From contig NZ_CP042652.1 in assembly GCF_013177675.1 (NCBI RefSeq), forward strand, positions 1,860,001-1,924,000: a DNA stretch of 64,000 nt, written 5' to 3'. Positions 57,275-64,000 of this stretch are shown here, one piece after another. Below the pieces are notes generated by a model that ran no database searches, was not told the DNA's origin, and saw only the letters and a program-made list of their open reading frames with translations. Both the position numbers and the translations under genes were made by a program. The first letter of the stretch is position 1. Every line of letters begins with the position of its first letter. This stretch comes from Arcobacter acticola (GTDB taxonomy: Bacteria; Campylobacterota; Campylobacteria; Campylobacterales; Arcobacteraceae).

Positions 57275-57906
57275 ATGAAGAAATACATATTATTTGATAA
57301 TGATGGAGTTGGAGAGACTGAAAATTGGTACTATGAAGCAAATAAAAAAGCTTTGAAACAATTAGGCTTAAATCTTCAAAGGGATGAATATCAAGAAATA
57401 ATGGCAAGGGGTGGCACAGCTTGGGAACTTGCAATAAATGCTGGAATCACAACAGAAATTATAGATAAGAAAAGAGTTCAAAGGGATAATTATTACCAAG
57501 AGTTTTTACATACAAAAAATCTAGAAATATCAAATGTAAAAAAAGTTCTAAAAAATCTTTCAAAAAAATATAAGATGGCAATAGTAACCACATCAAGAAG
57601 AGTAGATTTTGAGCTTATTCATAAAAACAGAGGAATAAGTGACTATATGCAGTTTGTATTATGTGTTGAAGACTACGAAAGAGCTAAACCCTATCCCCTG
57701 ATCCATATTTAAAAGGTTTAGAGCTATTAAAAGCATCTGCTAAGGATACTATTGTAGTTGAAGATTCACAAAGGGGATTGATTTCTGCAGTTAATGCAAA
57801 TATAGAGTGTGTAATTGTAAAAAATGAATTTACAAAAACACACGATTTTTCAAAGGCTAACTATTTTATAGACACTTTAGAGCAACTAGAAACTATTTTA
57901 AATTAG
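57275..57906 (+). pseudogene. HAD-family hydrolase, frameshifted
   Basis: The first frame (57275-57712) has the nucleophile motif FDNDGVGETENWYYEANKKA and the cap region, then ends just after the conserved Lys in RAKPYP. The next frame continues DPYLKGLELLKASA, IVVEDSQRGLISAV (acidic motif) and stops at TAG 57904-57906. The break is at a C4 run (57694-57697, TATCCCCTGATCC), where two extra bases or one missing base shifts the frame. The full protein would be about 210 residues. A sequencing error cannot be excluded. Confidence 0.85.
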
Positions 57907-58481
57907 TTTTTAATTGCTAAATTTATATACTCTTCTAAACTTTCTTTTGAAGTTTTACCAACAAACTTTTTCACAAATCTACCCTCTTTTGTAAATAGAA
58001 ACATTTCAGGAATTTTTTTAACATCACCTAATTGTTTTGCTAATTTAAAATTTTCATCTCCTACTGTAACAGGATATTCTATTCCATGTTCTTTTATAAA
58101 ATCTAAAATCTCTTGTTTTGGTTTATCTTTTTCAAATAAAACAGAAACTATTTCAAAATCATCTTTATACTTTTCTCTAAGCTCTTTTAAAATAGGAAGT
58201 TCTTCAATACATGGTGGACACCATGTAGCAAAAACATCAACTAAAACTGCTTTTTTACCCTTATACTCTTCAAAATCTAAACCTTGAGTTGTACTTTTCA
58301 AAGTAATAAATTTTTCATCTGTTGTAAGTAGTGTGAAGTTTTCTGAAACAAACTCAACCGGTGCACTATTTTGGTGTGTACCTGGTTTTACCATTGCACT
58401 TTCGTCAATTGTTGTTTTAGTATCACAAGCACTAAATAAAAGACCAGTAACCATTAAACCTATTAATAAACTTTTTTTCAT
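57903..58481 (-). CDS. TlpA/ResA-like thioredoxin lipoprotein
   Basis: A 192-residue periplasmic thiol-disulfide protein with a lipoprotein signal (lipobox LFSAC, Cys19) and the redox motif FATWCPPCIEELP. The cis-Pro region is VKKIPEMFLF. It is the last gene of a six-gene operon that also encodes DsbB- and DsbA-like proteins. Likely a reductase or oxidase for envelope thiols. Confidence 0.92.
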   Translation of the reverse strand: MKKSLLIGLMVTGLLFSACDTKTTIDESAMVKPGTHQNSAPVEFVSENFTLLTTDEKFITLKSTTQGLDFEEYKGKKAVLVDVFATWCPPCIEELPILKELREKYKDDFEIVSVLFEKDKPKQEILDFIKEHGIEYPVTVGDENFKLAKQLGDVKKIPEMFLFTKEGRFVKKFVGKTSKESLEEYINLAIKN

Positions 58482-58777
58482 TATTTACCCAAACCTGACA
58501 ATTCTTGTATTAAATTCTTAGCTTCAATTTCATCAAAAAATATATTCATAGAAAGTTCATAATTTACTCTTTTTATAAACTTTATTCTTTCTTGAAATTG
58601 TAATTCTTTATTATCTTTATTCTCTTCTAAAATATTTAGAAGTTCCTCTTTATAACCTTGAATTAACTCTTCTTTTTTTACGGGTGCTGATTTTATACTA
58701 ATATTTTTATTCTTTTTAAAATAAATAAAACCTACAGTTAAACCTGCACTTAAAAGTAAAGCTAATACATATTCCAT
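58481..58777 (-). CDS. Small membrane protein of unknown function
   Basis: A 98-residue protein with an N-terminal membrane helix (about residues 3-20) and a charged helical tail (VKKEELIQGYKEELLNILEE). No motif recognised. Its stop shares one base with the start of the TlpA-like gene, so it belongs to the redox operon. Confidence 0.7.
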   Translation of the reverse strand: MEYVLALLLSAGLTVGFIYFKKNKNISIKSAPVKKEELIQGYKEELLNILEENKDNKELQFQERIKFIKRVNYELSMNIFFDEIEAKNLIQELSGLGK

Positions 58778-58778
58778 T

Positions 58779-59972
58779 TTATTTACCGCTTCTTGCTATC
58801 GCTTTTGCTTCTTTTGCTATTGTTTCAGCTCGTCTTGCAACTTCTAGAATCTCAGCTACTTTAGCATTGTAATCAACTTCATTTTCTAGTTTTTCAATTC
58901 TCTCAAGTACATTTCTATAATCTATATGACCAATAGTTTCTAAAACTCTTGGAGCATTTAAAATATGTTTTATAAGTCCTAAATCTTTCCAATTAAAGGT
59001 AATTTTATTATCCAAATATTCTTTATAATTTTCATTTATTTGTGTTTCATTTTTAACAAATGCCAATTCTAAATTAATATCATCATTTTCTTCTTTTCCA
59101 AAAAAATTATAATATAAACTTTGTAAATAACTTGGATTCTTTAAATTTGAAATATACTCATGAACTTTTTGTTTCTCACCATTTTCAATCATATAAGATA
59201 AAATTACTTCAGAAATTTTTACATTGTTATTTGAAAATAAACTATCTATTTTATCATTACAATTAGTAAATATTTTCCCTGATTCCTCTTTTGTTAAAGC
59301 TTTTGCAAATTTAAATAAATTTAAATTAAAAGCAAAACTAAATCTATTTATCTCCTCTTGTAAAGGAGTTAAAATTGACTCAGGATTTTTTAAACTATTT
59401 GCATAAGTTACAATACTATTTACATATTTAATGTCATTTTCTTTAAAACTAATATTTTTATAATAATTTTCAATCTCTTTTATTAAATCTTCATCCAATA
59501 ATATTCGAGATTTATTTTCATAGTATTTAGTTAATTCTTCATTTGCATATTTTTTTGAACTATTAGCAATCAAAGAATATACAGATGAAATTTGCTTATA
59601 AGATTTTATTTTCTTTTTTATATTAAAATCTTTTAGTAAAGCCAATTGAGAAGTTAAGATACCTCCTTTTAGGGCATTTAAACTATTTGCAACCTCACTT
59701 CCTCTTTTTGGTAATTCTAAAGCAATTTTTGATAATTTACTATCAAACTCATCAAAATCAGAAATATTTTGTATTTTTGACACAAGCCTTAAAAGCTCTG
59801 ATTTTTTAAAAGCACTTCTAATAAACAAAGCTACTATTAACAATAATACTAATAGTATTAAAACTACTACATAAATACCATTTGGATTTTGTGAATAAAT
59901 TAATCCTAAATCAAAGTTTGACTCTTTTACAAGTGTAAAAAAATCACTAGTTTCTTCTAAAAATGACATCAT
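58779..59972 (-). CDS. Membrane-anchored helical protein of unknown function
   Basis: A 397-residue protein with one membrane helix at about residues 33-52 (IYVVVLILLVLLLIVALFI), followed by a long, mostly helical cytosolic or periplasmic domain and a C-terminal coiled coil (NVLERIEKLENEVDYNAK then an Ala-rich repeat). I do not recognise the family. It sits between DsbA-like and TlpA-like genes, 1 nt from the 98-residue protein. Confidence 0.7.
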   Translation of the reverse strand: MMSFLEETSDFFTLVKESNFDLGLIYSQNPNGIYVVVLILLVLLLIVALFIRSAFKKSELLRLVSKIQNISDFDEFDSKLSKIALELPKRGSEVANSLNALKGGILTSQLALLKDFNIKKKIKSYKQISSVYSLIANSSKKYANEELTKYYENKSRILLDEDLIKEIENYYKNISFKENDIKYVNSIVTYANSLKNPESILTPLQEEINRFSFAFNLNLFKFAKALTKEESGKIFTNCNDKIDSLFSNNNVKISEVILSYMIENGEKQKVHEYISNLKNPSYLQSLYYNFFGKEENDDINLELAFVKNETQINENYKEYLDNKITFNWKDLGLIKHILNAPRVLETIGHIDYRNVLERIEKLENEVDYNAKVAEILEVARRAETIAKEAKAIARSGK

Positions 59973-59980
59973 TCTCCCTT

Positions 59981-60628
59981 TTATTTATAAATTTCAGCCT
60001 CTACTAAATCAAATAAATCTTTTTGCGATAAAACACTTAATCTTTTTTCATTTACAAAAATAGTTGGTGTTCCCCTAACATTTAATTGGTTTGCATCTTG
60101 CGTATCAATATCCATAATTTTATCAATTTGTGGATCTTTTGAATCTTCTTTTAATTTATTAATATCTAATTCTGGAATTACACTTAAAAATTCCCATAAT
60201 AATTCTGGTTTTTCATTATTGTGTTCTGCCCATAAAGGCTGTTTTTCAAATATTACACTTAAAACTTCTTCGTATTTATTTTGTACTCTTGATGCTTCAA
60301 GAATTTTTACTGCAAATCTTGAATTTTTGTGATTTGGAATATATCTAACAACTAATTGAATATCTTCATGATATTCTTTATAAACTTTTCTCATAATTGG
60401 GTGAAATAGTGCGCATGATTCACATTCAGGATCTAAAAACTCAACTACTGAAATATTTTTTTTATTATCACCAAATTTTATTGAGTGATCTCTAACTAAC
60501 GAAGAGCTTTTACTCAATGTTGCTACTTCTTCTTGTTTTTTTTCATTATTTTTATAAAAATAACCAAACCCTACAAATAATAACACTAAAACAACTAGTG
60601 TTCCTAATACTAACTTCTTATTCTGCAT
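59981..60628 (-). CDS. DsbA-like thiol-disulfide protein
   Basis: A 215-residue membrane-anchored or secreted thioredoxin-fold protein (N-terminal helix LVLGTLVVLVLLFVGFGYFY). The active site is DPECESCALFHP (CESC) and cis-Pro lies in RGTPTIFV. It resembles BdbD/DsbA-type proteins. The partner DsbB-like gene is immediately upstream, with no gap between the genes, so the two probably form an oxidising pair. Confidence 0.9.
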   Translation of the reverse strand: MQNKKLVLGTLVVLVLLFVGFGYFYKNNEKKQEEVATLSKSSSLVRDHSIKFGDNKKNISVVEFLDPECESCALFHPIMRKVYKEYHEDIQLVVRYIPNHKNSRFAVKILEASRVQNKYEEVLSVIFEKQPLWAEHNNEKPELLWEFLSVIPELDINKLKEDSKDPQIDKIMDIDTQDANQLNVRGTPTIFVNEKRLSVLSQKDLFDLVEAEIYK

Positions 60629-61066
60629 TTAATTTAATTCCTTTTTCATTTTTACTAATAAAATTAGTATTGTAGTATATGCAAAAAAAGATAACAAAGG
60701 AATAGTAATAAAACCTAACCAATTGATATAAGCTGTTGAACAAGGTACGCCTTGTACACAAGGTGCTAGATTTTCTGGGATTATCCCAAACATTAATAAA
60801 TTATGATAAATTGATATAATCCATCCAAAAAGTACTAATAATATTGCATATTTAAATACTTTATCATCAGGAAATAAAAGATTCATCAAAAATATAAGAA
60901 CTAATGAATACATAAATATTCTTTGATACCAACATAAAGAACAAGGAATAAAATGCATGATTTCTGAAAAAAATAGACTTCCAAGAGTGGCTATTAAAGA
61001 TACTATAAAAGCAAAAAAGACATAGGTCAAATTAGAATTTGACCTATTTTGTGAGTCTGAACCCAT
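60629..61066 (-). CDS. DsbB/BdbC-like disulfide oxidoreductase
   Basis: A 145-residue protein with four membrane helices and two Cys pairs, HFIPCSLCWYQRI and APCVQGVPC, as in DsbB/BdbC, which reoxidises DsbA with quinone. The frame opens at TTG (61087) inside the upstream gene; ATG at 61066 follows GGAGG and is preferred. A perfect 12-bp inverted repeat lies within codons 7-15. Confidence 0.9.
   Translation of the reverse strand: MGSDSQNRSNSNLTYVFFAFIVSLIATLGSLFFSEIMHFIPCSLCWYQRIFMYSLVLIFLMNLLFPDDKVFKYAILLVLFGWIISIYHNLLMFGIIPENLAPCVQGVPCSTAYINWLGFITIPLLSFFAYTTILILLVKMKKELN
61022..61047. repeat. Perfect 12-bp inverted repeat near the start of the DsbB-like gene
   Basis: ATAGGTCAAATT (61022-61033) and AATTTGACCTAT (61036-61047), separated by only AG. 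It lies 19 nt inside the coding region. In mRNA it would form a stable hairpin just after the start codon, or as DNA a binding palindrome. Confidence 0.6.
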
Positions 61067-61070
61067 TAAA

Positions 61071-61355
61071 TTAAGCCCCTCCACCAATATCTGAATTTAA
61101 TTCATCATGAATTTTACTTCTTGGAATTGAATCACATAGAGCAACTGATTCATTTAGAGCTTTAAAAAATTCACCAATATTTTCATAAGGAATTTCAACT
61201 TCAGAAACTTTAGTTTTACCATGGGAAAAAATAGCAATACTAACAACTGGACTACTGTATTCACCATAAGGTTTTTCAATATGTTCAATTCTTACTGTAT
61301 CATCAGTAGAATGAGCTAGCTTAAACGTCTTAACTTCAATGTGCTTTGATGGCAT
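61071..61355 (-). CDS. Conserved small protein of unknown function
   Basis: A 94-residue soluble protein without signal or membrane segment, ending DIGGGA. It has no motif I recognise. It is first in the operon with the DsbB-like, DsbA-like, unknown membrane and TlpA-like genes; the SD of the next gene overlaps its last codons. AGGAG precedes its ATG. Confidence 0.7.
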   Translation of the reverse strand: MPSKHIEVKTFKLAHSTDDTVRIEHIEKPYGEYSSPVVSIAIFSHGKTKVSEVEIPYENIGEFFKALNESVALCDSIPRSKIHDELNSDIGGGA

Positions 61356-61421
61356 AATATACTCCTTTTATTTTATAAATAATTGTAACAAAAAATTGTA
61401 GCATAAACAAAACATTTTTAC

Positions 61422-62351
61422 TTATTTTATTGAGGTTGCCGTTAAAAAGAGATAATTTTTCCCAGTTAAAGTAACCCTATATTTTTTTTGCTGTAAATAT
61501 TTCTTACAAAAATAAACATCTTTATATAAAACAGATTGCTCAGAGTATGAATAATTAGCTGCCTTTGCACCATAAATCATTTCACCATTAATCCATCTGC
61601 AATTTGGAAAACCTAAAATAATCGAGCCTTTATCTTCTAAATAATTTTGAATTAAATCCATAAATAGTAATTTAAAATTTAATCCCGAACTTTGCAATGT
61701 TCCTATTGAAATCAATAAATCTGCTTTTTTTAGATCTAATTCATTAAGCCTATTTATATCATGATTGTAAAAAGTAAAGTTTTCATCAGGAAATCTATTT
61801 TTTGAATATTCTATTGCACTTTTAGAATAATCAATCCCTACTAAATTCATTTCATTTAATATTTTTTCATCTACTAATTTTTTTATAACTTCGAATTCAT
61901 CAGCTTTATTTATACCTAGATTTAAAATATTTCTTTTTTCTTCAATTTTTACATTTTTTAAAGCATTTAAATATGTATAAACAAAAACGGGTTCTTCATT
62001 TTTATTAATTCTAAAAAAAGTTGAATTCTCTCCATATTTCTCGTTTTTTTCATCATTTAAATCATTATGAAAAGAATCAAGTTTATTTAATTTTTGAAAT
62101 TTTAATATAACAGTATTCTCATATAAATGAATAACTAACATTTTACAAAATAAGATTTCAGCCAAATCACTCCACGATTTATATGATCTATATATAAACT
62201 TATTGTTTTCTATTTTTAATTTTTCGCCTGCGTAAATATCATCTTTTACATTTGGATTTAGAACTTCTATAGATATTTCATTATTATTTTTTAACTCATT
62301 TTCTAAATATTGAATTATTTCAAACATTTCTTCATTGATAATTTTTTTCAT
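61422..62351 (-). CDS. SAM-dependent methyltransferase-like protein
   Basis: A 309-residue protein. The C-terminal two thirds resemble a class I methyltransferase: NILNLGINKADEFEVIKKL (a degenerate SAM motif), LVGIDYSKSAIEYSKNRFPD and ADLLISIGTLQSSG. The N-terminal 110 residues are unrecognised. The substrate is unknown. Confidence 0.75.
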   Translation of the reverse strand: MKKIINEEMFEIIQYLENELKNNNEISIEVLNPNVKDDIYAGEKLKIENNKFIYRSYKSWSDLAEILFCKMLVIHLYENTVILKFQKLNKLDSFHNDLNDEKNEKYGENSTFFRINKNEEPVFVYTYLNALKNVKIEEKRNILNLGINKADEFEVIKKLVDEKILNEMNLVGIDYSKSAIEYSKNRFPDENFTFYNHDINRLNELDLKKADLLISIGTLQSSGLNFKLLFMDLIQNYLEDKGSIILGFPNCRWINGEMIYGAKAANYSYSEQSVLYKDVYFCKKYLQQKKYRVTLTGKNYLFLTATSIK

Positions 62352-62540
62352 TTATAATCTCATTTTTTACACAATTTTTTTGATTATATTATACTTTTCA
62401 AAAATATACAATGTTTTTTATAGCTTATTAAATTAAATTAATATTTAAGTTTAATAAATTTTTAATTTTATACACTTTTTCTACATTTTATTTCTATACT
62501 ATTGTCACTGTAATATTTATTTAGGAAAAAAAGGATTAAT

Positions 62541-63023
62541 ATGAACATTCAAACAGCAGACTTATGTGATAACAATAGAGACAAAAAAATAGAAGTTTTA
62601 TCTTCAAAATTTACAAACTATGGCGGATTAAAACAATTTTCAGGACAAATTGTTACTGTTAAATTAGATAAAAGTAATTGGCTTTTATTAGAAATGTTAA
62701 GAGATGAAGATGGAAAAGGAAGAATCGTAGTAGTAGATAATTCACAAGAATTTTTTGGAGTTGTAGGAGATAAGTTAATGGCTTTTGCACTTAAAAACAA
62801 TTGGCAAGCAATTATTTTAAATGGTTACGTAAGAGATACAGATGAAACAAAAAACATCAATGTAGGCTTGGCTGCAATTGGAACTTGTCCATTAAGAAAT
62901 TTTGAAGAAACTCAAGGACAAAGAGATGTTGAACTAAGTTTTGAAGGACTTACTTTTAATACAGGTGATTATATTTATGCTGATAATGATGGAATTATTC
63001 TAACAAAATCAAAACTAATGTAG
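62541..63023 (+). CDS. rraA: RraA-family protein (ribonuclease activity regulator/aldolase-like)
   Basis: A 160-residue RraA-fold protein: TADLCDNN at the N-terminus, VVDNSQEFFGVVGDKLMAFA, NGYVRDTDE and YADNDGIIL match the family closely in length and order. RraA binds and inhibits RNase E in enterobacteria; related proteins are 4-hydroxy-4-methyl-2-oxoglutarate aldolases, with the metal/substrate motif GYVRD. Campylobacterota lack a typical RNase E, so the aldolase reading is possible. AAAAAGGA precedes the ATG. Confidence 0.9.
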   Translation: MNIQTADLCDNNRDKKIEVLSSKFTNYGGLKQFSGQIVTVKLDKSNWLLLEMLRDEDGKGRIVVVDNSQEFFGVVGDKLMAFALKNNWQAIILNGYVRDTDETKNINVGLAAIGTCPLRNFEETQGQRDVELSFEGLTFNTGDYIYADNDGIILTKSKLM

Positions 63024-63135
63024 CATCTATTTTTAAATTCACTATTTTTAAGAAGAAGTATCTCAATTTAGTTAACAATATAATAAACGAAAAAATGGTA
63101 ATATACTCAACTAATTATTTAAAAGGAAACTAACG

Positions 63136-64000
63136 TTGAGATATATTATCTTAGGTCTTATCATGGCAGGTTTATTCCAAGTGTTTTTTTGGATTACACA
63201 GGATAACCGTGTGTCATTAATTGAAACTTCATTTGAAAAAGTTGAATCTCTTTCATACTCTCCATTTGAAGGTTACGATAAAAAAGTTTTATCACCTGAA
63301 CAAATTGAAGAAGATGTAAGTATGCTTTCGCATTTTACAACTAAACTTCGTACTTACTCTACTGCGGATGCTAAAGTAATTCTAGAAGCAACTTCTAAAA
63401 CAGATATACCTATTGACTTAGGTATTTGGATAAGTGGTGATCATAAAGAAAATCATTTAGAAATCCAAAGAGCATTAAAATTATTGGAAAAATATCCAGA
63501 TAATATTGCAAATGTTATAGTAGGAAATGAGACTCTTCTTAGAGCTGATTTAGAGGAAGAAGAATTATTCGCTTATATTGATTTTGTTGCAGAATTTACT
63601 AATAAACCAATCACTTGTGCTGAGACATGGGATGTTTGGGAAAGAATTCCAGATCTTGCAAAACATGTAGATTTTATCACTATTCACATCTTACCTTATT
63701 GGGAAAAAGTGCCTATAGATAGATTCAATGATTTTATTATTGAAAAATATACTCTTGTTGAAAAGTTATTTCCTTATACAAAGATAAATATTGGGGAAAC
63801 AGGATGGCCAAGTCATGGGTATAATAATAATAACGCCGTTCCAAGTTTAAAAAATCAAGCTGTAGCAATTAGAGGTTTTATAAATCTTGCTTCTGAAAAA
63901 GGTTGGGATTATAATATTGTTGAAGCATTTGATCAACAATGGAAAGGTTATGATGAGGGAAATGTTGGACAATATTGGGGAATTTTCACATCTGATAGAG
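63136..64000 (+). CDS. GH17-type glycoside hydrolase (beta-1,3-glucanase-like), partial
   Basis: At least 288 residues, running off the right edge. TTG start at 63136 with AAAAGGAAA upstream. A membrane or signal helix (YIILGLIMAGLFQVFFWI) is followed by a GH17-like barrel: LRTYST, IVGNETLLR (acid/base Glu) and NIGETGWPS (nucleophile Glu). In proteobacteria such domains occur on cyclic or linear beta-glucan synthesis proteins, often fused with a glycosyltransferase. What follows cannot be seen here. Confidence 0.85.
   Translation, partial: MRYIILGLIMAGLFQVFFWITQDNRVSLIETSFEKVESLSYSPFEGYDKKVLSPEQIEEDVSMLSHFTTKLRTYSTADAKVILEATSKTDIPIDLGIWISGDHKENHLEIQRALKLLEKYPDNIANVIVGNETLLRADLEEEELFAYIDFVAEFTNKPITCAETWDVWERIPDLAKHVDFITIHILPYWEKVPIDRFNDFIIEKYTLVEKLFPYTKINIGETGWPSHGYNNNNAVPSLKNQAVAIRGFINLASEKGWDYNIVEAFDQQWKGYDEGNVGQYWGIFTSDR

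Noticed and set aside
57694-57697. Phase-variable homopolymer tract in the HAD gene
   Set aside because: Only four C residues; Campylobacterota phase-variable tracts are usually seven or more, so this is more likely a mutation or base error.
1-64000. CRISPR arrays, tRNA or rRNA genes, prophage
   Set aside because: No regularly spaced repeats, no rRNA-like GC-rich blocks, no recognised tRNA and no phage structural genes were seen.

Overview
The window is AT-rich, tightly packed DNA from a member of the Campylobacterota, most likely Arcobacter in the broad sense. Pointers are the HydABCDE hydrogenase operon with Wolinella/Helicobacter-type gene order, a VacJ/MlaA-MlaC-RND cluster like Campylobacter jejuni Cj1371-1373, and extremely AT-rich codon use. 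No rRNA or tRNA genes and no CRISPR array were seen.

Region 1 (1-9004, all minus strand): hydrogen metabolism. A membrane-bound uptake [NiFe] hydrogenase operon (hydA-hydB-hydC-hydD-hydE) lies next to a second, cytosolic [NiFe] hydrogenase (small and large subunits, hupSL-like). The second hydrogenase is translationally overlapped with a TetR-family regulator that seems to start at ATT. The 274-bp gap before hydA holds several inverted repeats that look like operators.

Region 2 (9082-31104): a sugar-catabolism island, unusual for this largely asaccharolytic phylum. It holds a mannitol/polyol ABC transporter (smoEFGK-like), mannitol 2-dehydrogenase and fructokinase, then an Entner-Doudoroff operon zwf-pgl-edd-eda-pgi followed by mdh, then gapN-pyk for the lower part. 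A GntR/UTRA regulator sits between gapN and mdh, and a HAD phosphatase plus a SorC-family regulator close the island. Matching CATTATAATG-centred palindromes upstream of gapN/gntR and of zwf suggest one regulon. pgi carries a one-base frameshift. An IS1634-like element (13319-15125) has inserted beside mdh and made a 277-bp direct target duplication, leaving a 3' fragment of mdh on its far side.

Region 3 (31116-38291): mixed housekeeping. A methyltransferase, a lipoprotein, aconitase B (with repeated TGTACAA boxes upstream), a thioesterase-like protein, a PAS-GGDEF diguanylate cyclase, a small acidic protein and a DMT exporter.

Region 4 (38495-48910): a fatty-acid beta-oxidation operon, fadD-like ligase, thiolase, FadB-like bifunctional enzyme, FadE-type acyl-CoA dehydrogenase and an unusual acyltransferase-alpha/beta-hydrolase fusion, followed by an M48 metalloprotease lipoprotein.

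Region 5 (48924-64000): a PAS-GGDEF protein overlapped with a Rab-like small GTPase; YebC; an M23 peptidase; the MlaA-MlaC-RND lipid-transport cluster with a LOG-family gene; a possible small RNA or leader with a strong terminator; a frameshifted HAD gene; a thiol-redox operon (DsbB-like, DsbA-like, TlpA-like, with two unknown membrane proteins); a methyltransferase; RraA; and the start of a GH17-type glycoside hydrolase that runs off the right edge.
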